A stretch of DNA of 64,000 bases from Bordetella parapertussis (GCA_945861275.1 CAMATZ010000002.1:136300-200299); one strand, 5' to 3'; shown: positions 30,613 to 39,640, counted from the stretch's first letter. The notes: a model not told the origin generated them from the letters alone. Numbers and translations are program-made.

Positions 30613-31467
30613 CTACAGCCCCAGCCGCTTCCAAATTGCGGTGGTCAGCGCCGACTGGTTCATGGTGTAAAAATGCAACCCCGGCGCGCCGGCTTTGAGC
30701 AGGTCCTCGCAGAGCCTGGTCACGACATCGAGTCCGAAGGCGCGGATGGAGTCGGTATCGTCGCCGTAGCCTTCGAGTTTTTTACGTACCCAGCGCGGGA
30801 TTTCCGCGCCGCACGCATCCGAAAAGCGCGCGAGCTGAGAAAAACGGCCGATCGGCATGATGCCCGGAACTACCGGGATTGTTATGCCCATCCTCTCGCA
30901 CTGCTCAATGAAGTGGAAATAACCATCGGCGTTGTAGAAATATTGCGTAATCGCCGAATGGGCGCCGGCATCGACCTTACGCCTGAAATTATCGAGATCG
31001 TCGCGTGCGCTTTTCGCTTGCGGATGGTATTCGGGATAAGCCGCTACATCGATATGAAAATGGTTGCCAAACGCCTCGCGAATAAATGCCACCAGTTCAT
31101 TGGCGTAATGAAACTCGCCCGCCGATGCGGTGCCCGACGGCAAGTCCCCGCGCAGCGCAACCACGTGCTGGATGCCGTTATCCTTGTATTGCTGAAGCGT
31201 GTCATGCAGGCCCGCGCGCGTGGAACCGATGCACGAAATATGAGGCGCCGCGGCATGACCCGCCGCGCGCAAATCGAGCACGGCTTTCAGCGTACGCGCC
31301 TGGGTTGAACCGCCCGCGCCGTAGGTCACCGAAAAAAACTTCGGCCTCAGCAGTGCCAGTTCGCCGGCGGTGACCGCGAGTTTTTCCGCGCCCTCATCCG
31401 TATTGGGCGGGAAAAACTCGAAGCTTAATGTGAGTGAGGCGTTAGGCGTGAGACGTGAGGGGGTCAT
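30613..31467 (-). CDS. metF: 5,10-methylenetetrahydrofolate reductase
   Basis: 284 residues. FAD TIM-barrel enzyme reducing methylene-THF to methyl-THF for methionine synthesis. Family landmarks are LSFEFFPPNTDEGAEKL, FFSVTYGAGGS, HISCIGS and VVALRGDLP, ending in TTAIWKRLGL. The first 12 residues (MTPSRLTPNASL) are encoded by a heptamer repeat, not by ancestral metF sequence, so the repeat now supplies the start codon. ATG 31467 overlaps the stop of the upstream four-helix-bundle gene (ATGA), implying translational coupling. It belongs to the metK-ahcY-metF methyl cycle group. Confidence 0.95.
   Translation of the reverse strand: MTPSRLTPNASLTLSFEFFPPNTDEGAEKLAVTAGELALLRPKFFSVTYGAGGSTQARTLKAVLDLRAAGHAAAPHISCIGSTRAGLHDTLQQYKDNGIQHVVALRGDLPSGTASAGEFHYANELVAFIREAFGNHFHIDVAAYPEYHPQAKSARDDLDNFRRKVDAGAHSAITQYFYNADGYFHFIEQCERMGITIPVVPGIMPIGRFSQLARFSDACGAEIPRWVRKKLEGYGDDTDSIRAFGLDVVTRLCEDLLKAGAPGLHFYTMNQSALTTAIWKRLGL
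31430..31463. repeat. Heptamer repeat, arm 1 beside the S23/bIVP gene
   Basis: GTGAGTGAGGCGTTAGGCGT continuing into GAGACGTGAGGGGG. It lies in the first codons of metF, immediately downstream of the S23-like gene, and mirrors arm 2 at 31845-31878 on the other side of that gene. Confidence 0.8.
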
Positions 31468-31841
31468 GGTTCTTCCTGAGCGCGCAGTGATTTCATCAGG
31501 CCGCCGAGCAGACCGAATGCCTCATCCAGGCGCGTAAAGATTTCGGATTCAGGATCAAGATATTTCAGTTTTTCCGCGATGATAAATTGCGTTTCCAGTT
31601 CGCTTAAGGAGCCTCTTGCCATGCTGAGAAAGTGCAAGAACTCCTTTTTGCTGCTGCGTGCCGCGCCTTCCGCAATATTGCTGGCGACGGATATAGCAGC
31701 ACGACGAATTTGCCCGGTGAGTGCGTACAGTTCGTGCTTTGGAAATGTTTGCGTTGCAGCGTAAGCGGCGGTTACGAGATCAATAGCCCGTTGCCAGGCC
31801 AATAAATCATGATGCCGCCGCTTGCGTTTCACGCCCGCCAT
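31464..31841 (-). CDS. Four-helix-bundle protein, S23 / 23S rRNA intervening-sequence protein family
   Basis: 125 residues. The pattern HHDLLAWQRAIDLV, then IRRAAISVASNIAEGAAR and EFLHFLSMARGSLSELETQ, is diagnostic of the S23/bIVP family (PF05635), small pentameric helical-bundle proteins of uncertain function first found inside 23S rRNA intervening sequences. Avd accessory proteins of diversity-generating retroelements share the fold. No rRNA or reverse transcriptase is in the window. Here the gene separates ahcY from metF, overlaps the metF start by 4 bp, and is bracketed by oppositely oriented heptamer arms, which suggests insertion as a cassette. A basic N-terminus (MAGVKRKRRHH) could bind nucleic acid. 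Confidence 0.9.
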   Translation of the reverse strand: MAGVKRKRRHHDLLAWQRAIDLVTAAYAATQTFPKHELYALTGQIRRAAISVASNIAEGAARSSKKEFLHFLSMARGSLSELETQFIIAEKLKYLDPESEIFTRLDEAFGLLGGLMKSLRAQEEP

Positions 31842-31844
31842 GTC

Positions 31845-31878
31845 ACGACTCCTAACACCTTACTCCTCACGCCTAACA
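31845..31878. repeat. Heptamer repeat, arm 2 beside the S23/bIVP gene
   Basis: CACGACTCCTAACACCTTAC followed by TCCTCACGCCTAAC, just upstream of the S23-like gene and abutting the ahcY stop at 31880. Its orientation is opposite to arm 1, so the gene sits within an inverted pair. Confidence 0.8.
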
Positions 31879-31879
31879 G

Positions 31880-33292
31880 TTAATACCGGTAGTGATCCGA
31901 CTTGAACGGTCCAGCCACCGACAGGTGCAGGTACTCGGCTTGTTTCTCGTTCAGGGTCGTCAGTTGCACGCCGAGTTTTTTCAAGTGCAGGCGTGCGACT
32001 TTTTCATCGAGGTGCTTGGGCAGCACGTAGACTTCGTTCTTGTATTTGCCCGCTTGCGTGAACAATTCAATTTGCGCCAGCGTTTGATTGGTGAACGAAT
32101 TCGACATCACGAACGACGGATGCCCGGTACCGCAACCGAGGTTAACCAGACGCCCTTCGGCGAGAATGATCAGCCGTTTGCCGTCGGGGAAAATCACATG
32201 ATCGACCTGCGGTTTGATGTTTTCCCAGGGGTATTGCTTGAGTGCGGCGATTTCAATTTCGGAATCGAAGTGGCCGATGTTGCATACGATGGCGTTGTGC
32301 TTCATGCGCTTCATGTGCTCGTGATTGATCACGCTTAAGTTTCCAGTGCAGGTGACGAAAATATCCGCCTTGTCCGCGGCGTAATCCATGGTCACCACAC
32401 GAAATCCCTCCATCGCGGCCTGCAACGCGCAGATCGGATCGATCTCGGTCACCCACACTTGTGCCGACAGCGCGCGCAGGGCTTGCGCGCTGCCTTTGCC
32501 CACGTCGCCAAAGCCGCACACCAGTGCGACTTTGCCGGCGATCATCACATCGGTGGCACGCTTGATGGCGTCTACCAGTGATTCACGGCAGCCGTAGAGG
32601 TTGTCAAACTTCGATTTAGTCACCGAGTCATTAACGTTGATCGCGGGGAACGGCAGCCGGCCTTCTTTTTGCATCTGATACAAACGATGCACGCCGGTGG
32701 TGGTTTCTTCAGTCACGCCTTTGATGTTGGCTTCGATCTTCGAGTAAAAACCGGGCTTTTCCCTGAGCGTTTTGCGCATGGCGGCGAACAGCACCACTTC
32801 TTCTTCATTGGTGCCTTCCGGCGGCTGCGTTTTGTTGCGCTCGTGTTGCGCACCCAGGGTAACCAGCAGCGTGGCGTCTCCGCCGTCGTCGAGTATCATG
32901 TTGGGCGATCCCCCATCCGACCATTGCAGGATGCGGTGGGTGTAATCCCAATAGTCTTCCAGCGTTTCGCCTTTGTAGGCGAACACCGGAATGCCGCGCG
33001 CAGCGATGGCGGCGGCAGCATGATCCTGCGTCGAGAAAATATTGCACGAAGCCCAGCGGATATCCGCGCCCAGTGCCGCCAGCGTTTCAATCAGCACCGC
33101 GGTCTGGATCGTCATGTGCAACGAGCCGGCGATACGTGCACCTTTGAGCGGCTGGCGGCCGGCGTATTCTTCGCGCAGCGCCATCAGACCGGGCATTTCG
33201 GTCTCGGCAATGGCGATTTCCTTGCGGCCGAAATCGGCGAGCTTGAGGTCTGCTACGTAAAAGTCGGTAAAAGTCTTAGATGCGGCGTTCAT
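31880..33292 (-). CDS. ahcY: S-adenosylhomocysteine hydrolase
   Basis: 470 residues from ATG 33292, which has AAGGAG eight bases upstream. It splits S-adenosylhomocysteine into adenosine and homocysteine, relieving product inhibition of methyltransferases. The NAD-binding motif [11 protein letters not shown], the substrate region [14 protein letters not shown] and the C-terminal [16 protein letters not shown], ending PFKSDHYRY, are all present. The leader contains an SAH riboswitch, so expression should rise when its substrate accumulates. An internal loop of about 40 residues near 150-190 is normal in proteobacterial enzymes. Confidence 0.97.
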   Translation of the reverse strand: MNAASKTFTDFYVADLKLADFGRKEIAIAETEMPGLMALREEYAGRQPLKGARIAGSLHMTIQTAVLIETLAALGADIRWASCNIFSTQDHAAAAIAARGIPVFAYKGETLEDYWDYTHRILQWSDGGSPNMILDDGGDATLLVTLGAQHERNKTQPPEGTNEEEVVLFAAMRKTLREKPGFYSKIEANIKGVTEETTTGVHRLYQMQKEGRLPFPAINVNDSVTKSKFDNLYGCRESLVDAIKRATDVMIAGKVALVCGFGDVGKGSAQALRALSAQVWVTEIDPICALQAAMEGFRVVTMDYAADKADIFVTCTGNLSVINHEHMKRMKHNAIVCNIGHFDSEIEIAALKQYPWENIKPQVDHVIFPDGKRLIILAEGRLVNLGCGTGHPSFVMSNSFTNQTLAQIELFTQAGKYKNEVYVLPKHLDEKVARLHLKKLGVQLTTLNEKQAEYLHLSVAGPFKSDHYRY

Positions 33293-33321
33293 CACGCGCT
33301 CCTTTCCAGTTGGAAAAAAAG

Positions 33322-33412
33322 TTCGTGAGCGCCGTTGCGGGGTTAGGTCCACCGAGCCTGGCAGGTTCACTTAACTTCAACGGAACCAGTCGCAACGCTC
33401 CTCGGCGAGGGC
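33322..33412 (-). promoter_or_regulatory. SAH riboswitch in the ahcY leader
   Basis: Read on the minus strand, CCGAGGAGCGTTGCGAC (from about 33407 down), GCCAGGCTCGG in the middle and CGCAACGGCGCTCACG (to 33325) match the conserved core of the S-adenosylhomocysteine riboswitch, including the P1 pairing CCGAG/CTCGG and the pseudoknot-forming segment. It ends about 30 bases before the ahcY start. Known members are ON switches sensing SAH. The recognition is from conserved blocks, not a covariance search. Confidence 0.92.
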
Positions 33413-33432
33413 GGCATTATAGCCCAAGCCGG

Positions 33433-33472
33433 CAATAAATAAAATACAGTGTAATAACAAATAGTTACATAG
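33433..33472. repeat. AT-rich stretch upstream of the SAH riboswitch
   Basis: Contains AATAAATAAAATACAGTG and TAATAACAAATAGTTACA. It resembles the dispersed AT-rich motif loosely and lies where the ahcY promoter is expected. Confidence 0.35.
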
Positions 33473-33473
33473 A

Positions 33474-33499
33474 AAAAGCCGCTCGAAGGCGGCTTTTTA
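33474..33499 (-). terminator. Terminator between metK and ahcY
   Basis: Perfect 10-bp stem AAAAAGCCGC / GCGGCTTTTT with a 6-base loop, 18 bp after the metK stop. The A and T runs on both sides make it usable in either direction. It separates metK from the riboswitch-controlled ahcY unit. Confidence 0.9.
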
Positions 33500-33517
33500 T
33501 AGCGCATACGACTGGCG

Positions 33518-34678
33518 TTACCGGGCGTCGGCTTTTAACGCCTCGACCTTATCCGTCGCCTCCCATGTGAACTCCGGCTCATCGCGCCCAAAATGCCCGT
33601 GCGCGGCGGTTTTTTCGTAGATCGGGCGCAACAGGTCGAGCGAGTGAATGATGCCTTTCGGACGCAGGTCGAAATGTTTCTCGACCAGCTGGGCGATCTT
33701 TTCGTCGGAAATCTTGCCGGTGCCGAAGGTTTCAACCAGCACGCTGACCGGGCGTGCAATACCGATCGCATACGCCACCTGAATTTCGCACTTGCTGGCA
33801 AGGCCGGCGGCGACGATATTTTTTGCGACGTAACGCGCGGCGTAGGCGGCTGAACGGTCGACCTTCGAGGGGTCTTTGCCGGAGAACGCGCCACCACCGT
33901 GACGCGAATAGCCGCCGTAGGTGTCGACTATGATTTTTCGACCGGTCAAGCCGGTGTCGCCTTGCGGCCCGCCGATGACGAAACGCCCGGTCGGGTTGAT
34001 CAGATACTTGGTGTCCTTGGTGATCATATTCCTCGGCAGTACCGGCTTGACGATTTGCTCGATCACGCTTTCGGTGAGCGGCTCGTGCGAAATGTCCTCG
34101 GTGTGCTGGGTGGAGATCACCACGGTGTCGATGTGATGCGGCTTGCCATCCACATAACGCACCGATACTTGCGATTTTGCATCGGGGCGCGCCCACGGCA
34201 GACGGCCATCACGGCGCAATTCCGCATGGCGCTCCATCAAACGGTGCGCATAAAAAATCGGCATCGGCATCAATTCCGGCGTTTCATCGCAGGCAAAGCC
34301 AAACATCAGGCCCTGGTCGCCCGCGCCTTGATCGAGGTCCAAACCCTTACCCTCATCGACGCCCTGCGCGATATCCGGCGATTGCTGGTCGTAACACACC
34401 ATCACACCGCAGCTCTTGTAGTCAAAGCCGATATCGGAATCGGTGTAGCCGATGCGTTTGATCACCTTGCGCGCCACTTGCGCGTAGTCCACGCGCGCGC
34501 TGGTGGTGATCTGCCCGGCCATCACCACCAGCCCGGTGTGCGTCAGCGTTTCGGCGGCGACACGGCCGGTTTTGTCTTGCGCCAGAACGGCGTCGAGTAC
34601 GGCATCGGAAATCGCGTCCGCGATTTTGTCGGGATGGCCTTCGGACACGGATTCGGAGGTAAAAAGGAAATTGCTCAT
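33518..34678 (-). CDS. metK: S-adenosylmethionine synthetase
   Basis: 386 residues from ATG 34678, giving the standard N-terminus [21 protein letters not shown]; the frame is open to 34747 but that part is not conserved. The signatures [12 protein letters not shown] and [16 protein letters not shown] are present. It makes SAM from methionine and ATP in the cytoplasm. It is divergent from the lipid A acyltransferase genes with 77 bp between starts and ends at a strong terminator. No SAM riboswitch is recognisable in the short leader. Confidence 0.97.
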   Translation of the reverse strand: MSNFLFTSESVSEGHPDKIADAISDAVLDAVLAQDKTGRVAAETLTHTGLVVMAGQITTSARVDYAQVARKVIKRIGYTDSDIGFDYKSCGVMVCYDQQSPDIAQGVDEGKGLDLDQGAGDQGLMFGFACDETPELMPMPIFYAHRLMERHAELRRDGRLPWARPDAKSQVSVRYVDGKPHHIDTVVISTQHTEDISHEPLTESVIEQIVKPVLPRNMITKDTKYLINPTGRFVIGGPQGDTGLTGRKIIVDTYGGYSRHGGGAFSGKDPSKVDRSAAYAARYVAKNIVAAGLASKCEIQVAYAIGIARPVSVLVETFGTGKISDEKIAQLVEKHFDLRPKGIIHSLDLLRPIYEKTAAHGHFGRDEPEFTWEATDKVEALKADAR

Positions 34679-34755
34679 GGGTGTGATCTTGGGCTTCGTT
34701 GAGTTTAAAAAAGCGCATAGAATACCATGAAGGTCTTGATTCTTCACGATAATCC

Positions 34756-35619
34756 ATGATTCGCCTGCTATTTCAATGTGTTGGCCGCATGCCGCTGAGG
34801 GCGCTGCACGCCTTGGGCGCGGCGGCTGGCTGGCTGGTGTATATCTGCTCGCCCACGTACGCGCGGCGCTTGCGCGAGAACCTGCGTGCGAGCGGGGTTT
34901 GTGCGGCGGACGCCTGCGAAACGCTGCAACGGCAAGTAGTAGCTGAAACCGGCAAAGGCGCCGTGGAACTTGCCGCGTTTTGGTTTGCCCCGGATGCGGC
35001 GATACAGCGCTGGGTCATTTGCGACACCTGGGCTGACGTGGAGCGCGCGCGTCTGCCTGGTCAAGGCATCCTGTTTCTAACGCCGCATCTGGGCGGGTTT
35101 GAAATCACCGCGCAATACATCGCGCAACGCATGCCGATCACGGTACTGTACCGGCCGCCGAAACTGCGCTGGCTGGAACCCTTGATGATCGCCGGCCGCA
35201 GCCGCTGGCAATCGCGAGTCGCACCGGCTAATCTGCGTGGTGTGAGGCTGTTTTTGAAAGCCTTGCAGCGCGGCGAAGCGGTGGGCTTGCTGCCGGACCA
35301 GACGCCCGCTGTGGGCGAGGGTAGCTGGGCCAATTTTTTCGGCCGCCCTGCCTATACCATGACGCTGGTGAGCCGCCTGCGCAAGACCACGAATGCACTG
35401 CTGGTGATGATGCACGCAGAGCGCCTGCCGCGCGGACAGGGCTATCATTTGCGCTTCGAGCCGTTGCCAGCCGACGGATTTGACGAGACGGCGCTGAATC
35501 GCGCCGTAGAATCCGTGGTACGGCGTTGCCCGGCGCAGTATTTGTGGGGCTACAACCGCTACAAGGTTCCTGACGGCGCGCTCCCGCCGCCGAACCACTC
35601 GGACGTGAACACGCAATGA
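34756..35619 (+). CDS. LpxL/HtrB-family lipid A acyltransferase, first copy
   Basis: 287 residues. An N-terminal membrane-association segment ([20 protein letters not shown]) precedes the acyltransferase box, which reads His111-x4-Glu116 (TPHLGGFE); late acyltransferases normally have His-x4-Asp or Glu. The region [21 protein letters not shown] is typical of LpxL enzymes, which add secondary acyl chains to lipid A at the inner face of the cytoplasmic membrane. Its stop overlaps the start of a second homologue by 4 bp (ATGA). The ATG 34756 stands in the metK divergent gap. Confidence 0.9.
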   Translation: MIRLLFQCVGRMPLRALHALGAAAGWLVYICSPTYARRLRENLRASGVCAADACETLQRQVVAETGKGAVELAAFWFAPDAAIQRWVICDTWADVERARLPGQGILFLTPHLGGFEITAQYIAQRMPITVLYRPPKLRWLEPLMIAGRSRWQSRVAPANLRGVRLFLKALQRGEAVGLLPDQTPAVGEGSWANFFGRPAYTMTLVSRLRKTTNALLVMMHAERLPRGQGYHLRFEPLPADGFDETALNRAVESVVRRCPAQYLWGYNRYKVPDGALPPPNHSDVNTQ

Positions 35620-36485
35620 TGCGGTTGGGACTATTTGTAGTGTGGCTACTGCGCCTGCTGCCGCTGGCACTGTTGGCGCCGTTGGGCCGTCTGACCGGAT
35701 TGCTGCTTTACGCCGTGGCAGGTGAGCGACGACACGTCGCGCTCACCAATCTCAAACTGTGTTTTCCACAATGGCGTGATGCCCAGCGCGCACGCGTTGC
35801 ACGCAGCCACTTTCAAGTGGTGGCGCGCGCTTTTCTGGAGCATGGTATTTTGTGGTGGTCATCCAGGGAACGCATACAAAACATCGTGCGCGTCGAAGGC
35901 ATCGAGCACTGGCAGGCCGTAGCGCATAAGCCGGTAATCTGGCTAGCCCCGCATTTTGTGGGGCTCGACATGGGCGGCGCGCGCATCATCACCGAATGGC
36001 GCGGTGTTTCCGTGTACAGTCAGCAGAAGAACCCCGCCTTTGACCGCGTGCTGCGGCACGGACGCACGCGCTTTGTGACCCCCTTGTTGCTTTCGCGGCA
36101 GGATGGCATACGCCCGGTGGTGAAAGCCGTGCGCGAGGGTCTGCCGCTGTACTATTTGCCGGATATGGATTTCGGCGCGCGTGATGCGGTTTTCGTGCCG
36201 TTTTTTAATGTGCCGGCAGCGACCATTACTGGCCTCTCGCGGCTGGCGCGGCTGGCGCGTGCGGTGGTGGTGCCCGCGGTGACGCGGCAGTTGCCCGGTG
36301 CGCAGGGTTATGTGTTGCGCTTTTATCCGGCATGGGAGAATTTTCCGACCGCTGATGTCGTGGCGGATACGCGCCGCATGAATGCCTTCATCGAAGAACG
36401 GGTGCGCGAAATGCCGGAACAGTACTACTGGGTGCATAAACGCTTCAAGACGCGGCCGCCAGGGGAGGAGAGCCCGTATGTCTGA
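35616..36485 (+). CDS. LpxL/HtrB-family lipid A acyltransferase, second copy
   Basis: 289 residues. The hydrophobic N-terminus LGLFVVWLLRLLPLALLAPL is followed by the box His113-x4-Asp118 (APHFVGLDMGG) and LPDMDFGARDAVFVPFF, matching lipid A lauroyl/myristoyl transferases. Together with the preceding gene it should complete hexa-acylation of lipid A; which copy acts first cannot be told. It overlaps its upstream partner by 4 bp and the downstream GNAT start by 8 bp, so the three are one translationally coupled unit. Confidence 0.9.
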   Translation: MMRLGLFVVWLLRLLPLALLAPLGRLTGLLLYAVAGERRHVALTNLKLCFPQWRDAQRARVARSHFQVVARAFLEHGILWWSSRERIQNIVRVEGIEHWQAVAHKPVIWLAPHFVGLDMGGARIITEWRGVSVYSQQKNPAFDRVLRHGRTRFVTPLLLSRQDGIRPVVKAVREGLPLYYLPDMDFGARDAVFVPFFNVPAATITGLSRLARLARAVVVPAVTRQLPGAQGYVLRFYPAWENFPTADVVADTRRMNAFIEERVREMPEQYYWVHKRFKTRPPGEESPYV

Positions 36486-36990
36486 GATTCGCACGCTGCG
36501 TGAAAGCGAGATTCCGCAACTGTGTGCGCTCGCACGTGAAATCTGGCGAGCGCATTATCCGGGCATCATCAGCAATGCGCAGATAGAATACATGCTCAAT
36601 GAGCGTTACGACGAAGCGGTGATCCGTGAAGAACTCCAGCGCCGCGATTTGTGGTGGGACGTGTTATTGCTGGGCGGCGAAATGACAGGCTATACCTCAT
36701 ATTGTTTAACGGACGCGCCGGGGATGATTAAAATCGACAAGCTCTATTTGCATCCGCGTGCGCAGCGCAAGGGGCATGGCGCAAGATTGATAGCCCATGT
36801 TGCAAATCGTATGGCCGCCCACGGCTGCACGCGCCTGACGCTCGCGGTAAACCGGCACAACAAAGCGGCGATCGCAGCGTATCTCAGGCATGGTTTCGAA
36901 ATCGCCGAGACCTCACTCAAGCAAATCGGCGGCGGGTTTTGGATGGACGATTACATTATGGTTAAGGCCGTGAATGACGTGAAAGAGTGA
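36478..36990 (+). CDS. GNAT-family N-acetyltransferase
   Basis: 170 residues from ATG 36478, which has GGGGAGGAG upstream. The GNAT core is visible: IREELQRRDLWWDVLLLGGE, KIDKLYLHPRAQRKGHGARL (motif A, the acetyl-CoA pyrophosphate loop) and AVNRHNKAAIAAYLRHGFE (motif B). The substrate is unknown; the setting after lipid A genes is not enough to assign one. The last residues (VNDVKE) are encoded by a heptamer repeat (GTGAATGACGTGAAAGAGTG), so the C-terminus may have been changed by the repeat. It overlaps the preceding gene by 8 bp. Confidence 0.85.
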   Translation: MSEIRTLRESEIPQLCALAREIWRAHYPGIISNAQIEYMLNERYDEAVIREELQRRDLWWDVLLLGGEMTGYTSYCLTDAPGMIKIDKLYLHPRAQRKGHGARLIAHVANRMAAHGCTRLTLAVNRHNKAAIAAYLRHGFEIAETSLKQIGGGFWMDDYIMVKAVNDVKE

Positions 36991-37075
36991 AGAGGTGAAT
37001 GAGTGAAGGGGGTACCCCATTCACCCCTCCCCCCCCTTTACCCCTTCACGAACCCTCAACTCTCAACTGACTCAC
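36971..37075. repeat. Inverted heptamer repeat between GNAT and dapF
   Basis: Left arm about 36971-37008 of GTGAA(T/G/A)G units, centre GGGGGTACCCC, right arm about 37017-37070 with CACCCCT, CACGAAC and CTCAACT units and a run of eight C. It begins inside the GNAT coding sequence and ends 19 bp before the dapF start. Confidence 0.8.
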
Positions 37076-37093
37076 CGGGATCATTACCCCTAA

Positions 37094-37930
37094 ATGCGCG
37101 TATCGTTTACCAAAATGCACGGCCTGGGCAACGACTTTGTGGTGCTCGATGCCACCATTCAGCCGCTGCAACTGGAAACCGCGCAACTGCGCGCGCTTGC
37201 CGACCGGCATTTCGGCGTCGGCTGTGACCAGGTGCTGGTGGTAGAAAAACCGCGCAGCGCGGACACGGATTTTTACTATCGCATTTTCAACGCCGACGGC
37301 GGCGAGGTTGAACAATGCGGCAATGGCGCGCGCTGCTTTGTGCGCTACGTGCATGAGCGTGGGCTGACGCACAAAACGCGCCTCCGTGTCGGCACCCTGG
37401 GTGGCGTGATTGAGCCGCAACTTGAAGCCGACGGGCAAGTCACGGTGAACATGGGCGCACCTGTTTTCGAGCCCCTACAAATTCCCTTTGATGCGCCGAA
37501 GCAGGCACTCACCTACGACTTGAAATTGGATAATAAACAGTTACAAATCAATGTGTTATCCATGGGAAATCCACACGCAGTGCAAGTGGTCGCTGATGTC
37601 GAACAGGCGCCGGTCGAGCGCGAAGGCCCGCTGATCGAATCACATCCGCGTTTCCCCCAGCGGGTGAACGCCGGCTACATGCAGATCGTCAGCCGCGACC
37701 ACATCAAACTGCGCGTGTATGAGCGTGGCGCGGGCGAAACCCTGGCGTGCGGCACGGGCGCTTGCGCTGCGGTGGTTGCGGGCGTACAACGCGAGTTACT
37801 CGCCCGCCAGGTTCACGTGCGCGTGAGCACACGTGGCGGAGACCTCTCGATTTTTTGGGCCGGCGTTGGCCAACCGGTGCTGATGACCGGCCCGGCGGTT
37901 ACGGTGTTTGAAGGGGAAATCGCGCTGTAG
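37094..37930 (+). CDS. dapF: Diaminopimelate epimerase
   Basis: 278 residues. It interconverts LL- and meso-diaminopimelate for peptidoglycan and lysine without a cofactor, using two cysteines: Cys75 in EQCGNGARC and Cys219 in ACGTGAC. The N-terminal [14 protein letters not shown] is the family hallmark. An AT-rich segment at 37525-37560 encodes [15 protein letters not shown]. Downstream come DUF484 and xerC, the conserved dapF cluster of Beta- and Gammaproteobacteria. ATG 37094 follows a heptamer repeat; no strong ribosome site is visible. Confidence 0.96.
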   Translation: MRVSFTKMHGLGNDFVVLDATIQPLQLETAQLRALADRHFGVGCDQVLVVEKPRSADTDFYYRIFNADGGEVEQCGNGARCFVRYVHERGLTHKTRLRVGTLGGVIEPQLEADGQVTVNMGAPVFEPLQIPFDAPKQALTYDLKLDNKQLQINVLSMGNPHAVQVVADVEQAPVEREGPLIESHPRFPQRVNAGYMQIVSRDHIKLRVYERGAGETLACGTGACAAVVAGVQRELLARQVHVRVSTRGGDLSIFWAGVGQPVLMTGPAVTVFEGEIAL

Positions 37931-37989
37931 GCGATTATTGCTCAGGAATTTTACCTGTTGTGCGCACCGACAATAATCCAGGAACAACC

Positions 37990-38658
37990 ATGAATTCAGA
38001 AGACGTAGCCGCCTACTTAAAACAGCATCCGGAATTTTTCGAGCAGTACGCCGAAACCATGGCCGGTATCAACATTCCGCATCCGCACGGCGGACGCACG
38101 ATTTCCATCAGCGAACGGCAGATACTCACGCTGCGCGAAAAAAGCAAACAACTCGAATCGAAGCTGCGCGAAATTATTCAGTTCGGCGAAGAAAATGACG
38201 CACTGGGTGAAAAAATGCATGCGATCTCCCTGGCGTTGCTGCGCGCGCGCGACGCCGCGTCGGTAATCGATGCCGTGACCCAGCGCCTGCGCGAGGATTT
38301 CGCCGTGCCGCAGGTGGCGCTGCGCTTGTGGTGCGGCGCGCCGGCCGAACTAACCGCACACGCGGCGCTTGAGCCGGTGAGTGATGCGACGCGCCAATTT
38401 GTGATGGCCCTCAGTGAACCCAGTTGCAGCGCCGAAGCCGCCGCCGACGCTGCCACCCTGTTTGGCGCGGCGGCGCCCTTATTGACATCGTTTGCCTTTG
38501 TGCCGATACGGGATGGTGGCGAAGGCGCAACCTTTGGCGTACTTGCGCTGGCGAGTGAAGAACCGCGCCGTTACTACGCCGATATGGGCGCCTTGTATTT
38601 ATCGCGGCTGGGCGGCTTGATCGGCTGCGCTCTGGCGGCGCACCTTCCGCCGGCATAA
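37990..38658 (+). CDS. DUF484 family protein
   Basis: 222 residues from ATG 37990. The N-terminal signature EDVAAYLKQHPEFFEQYAE and SISERQILTLREKSKQLESK (a predicted coiled coil) followed by a GAF-like domain (about 70-220) identify DUF484, as in E. coli YigA. Function is not established. Its fixed place between dapF and xerC is widely conserved. It is cytoplasmic, with no signal or membrane segments. xerC starts 34 bp after its stop. Confidence 0.9.
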   Translation: MNSEDVAAYLKQHPEFFEQYAETMAGINIPHPHGGRTISISERQILTLREKSKQLESKLREIIQFGEENDALGEKMHAISLALLRARDAASVIDAVTQRLREDFAVPQVALRLWCGAPAELTAHAALEPVSDATRQFVMALSEPSCSAEAAADAATLFGAAAPLLTSFAFVPIRDGGEGATFGVLALASEEPRRYYADMGALYLSRLGGLIGCALAAHLPPA

Positions 38659-38692
38659 GCGGTGACCGTATGCCTGCGGCGCGGAGTCACTG

Positions 38693-39640
38693 GTGAAGCG
38701 TGAAGCACCGGCCCGCGTTGCAACGATTGCAACGAAGGACCACGCCGCGCGCCAACATCAACAGGATTTTCTGGCGTATCTCACGCACGAAAAGCGCTTG
38801 AGTGCCAACACCACAGCCGGCTACAGACGCGACATCGACGAACTGATTGCGCTGATGGGCGCGGGCAAGCTCGGCGAACTGCAATCACACCAAATCCGCC
38901 GCTTCGTCGGCCAACTGCACGCGCGTAATCTTGATGGCCGTTCCATTGCCCGCATGCTCTCCGCGTGGCGTGGGCTGTATCGTTATCTCGTGCGTGACCG
39001 CGGGTTTTCCGCCAACCCGTGCGTGGGCGTGCGCGCGCCCAAATCCGCGCGGCGCCTGCCGCACGCGCTGTCGCCCGACGCAGCCGCGCAGTTGATGAAC
39101 ATCGATGAAGACGGCGCGCTCGCGCTGCGCGACAAAGCCATGTTTGAACTTTTTTATTCGTCAGGGCTGCGGCTCTCCGAGCTCACCGGTCTGGCGCTCG
39201 GTGATATCAACGTTGCCGACACCACCGTGCGTGTCACCGGCAAGGGCGGCAAAACGCGCGTGGTGCCGGTGGGCCGCCACGCGCTTGCCGCAATCGAAGT
39301 GTGGCTGGCGCAACGCGTGCTGCTCGCGCGTGAATACGCACGTGAGGATGAAACCGCGTTATTTCTCGGCCAGGGAGGGCGGCGCCTCGGCGCGCGCGCA
39401 GTGCAATTGCGCATCAAACATTGGGCGGCAAAGCTGGGCCTGGATCGCTCCCTGCATCCGCACGTGCTGCGCCACTCGTTCGCCTCGCACCTGCTGCAAT
39501 CCAGCGGTGACCTGCGCGCGGTGCAGGAAATGCTGGGCCACGCGAGTATTTCCACCACGCAGGTGTATACGCAACTGGATTTTCAGCATCTGGCCAAGGT
39601 TTACGATGCGGCGCATCCACGGGCAAAGAGAAAAGCGTGA
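38693..39640 (+). CDS. xerC: Tyrosine recombinase, chromosome dimer resolution
   Basis: 315 residues from GTG 38693. The N-terminal SAM-like DNA-binding domain is followed by the catalytic domain with the complete set Arg160 (SSGLRLSEL), Lys184 (GKGGKTR), His257 and Arg260 (HPHVLRHSF), His283 and the nucleophile Tyr292 (QVYTQL). Together with XerD it resolves chromosome dimers at dif. Context (dapF-DUF484-xerC) favours XerC over XerD. The end (AKRKA) runs directly into a heptamer repeat. It is a housekeeping recombinase, not a sign of an integrated element. Confidence 0.94.
   Translation: MKREAPARVATIATKDHAARQHQQDFLAYLTHEKRLSANTTAGYRRDIDELIALMGAGKLGELQSHQIRRFVGQLHARNLDGRSIARMLSAWRGLYRYLVRDRGFSANPCVGVRAPKSARRLPHALSPDAAAQLMNIDEDGALALRDKAMFELFYSSGLRLSELTGLALGDINVADTTVRVTGKGGKTRVVPVGRHALAAIEVWLAQRVLLAREYAREDETALFLGQGGRRLGARAVQLRIKHWAAKLGLDRSLHPHVLRHSFASHLLQSSGDLRAVQEMLGHASISTTQVYTQLDFQHLAKVYDAAHPRAKRKA

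Noticed and set aside
33518..34747. Longer metK start at 34747
   Set aside because: The added 23 residues are not conserved; the family begins at [18 protein letters not shown].
34679..34755. SAM riboswitch upstream of metK
   Set aside because: The leader is only about 77 bp to the divergent gene and no conserved aptamer blocks are visible.
38693..39640. xerC as integrase of a mobile island
   Set aside because: It is embedded in the conserved dapF-DUF484-xerC cluster and has no flanking att repeats.
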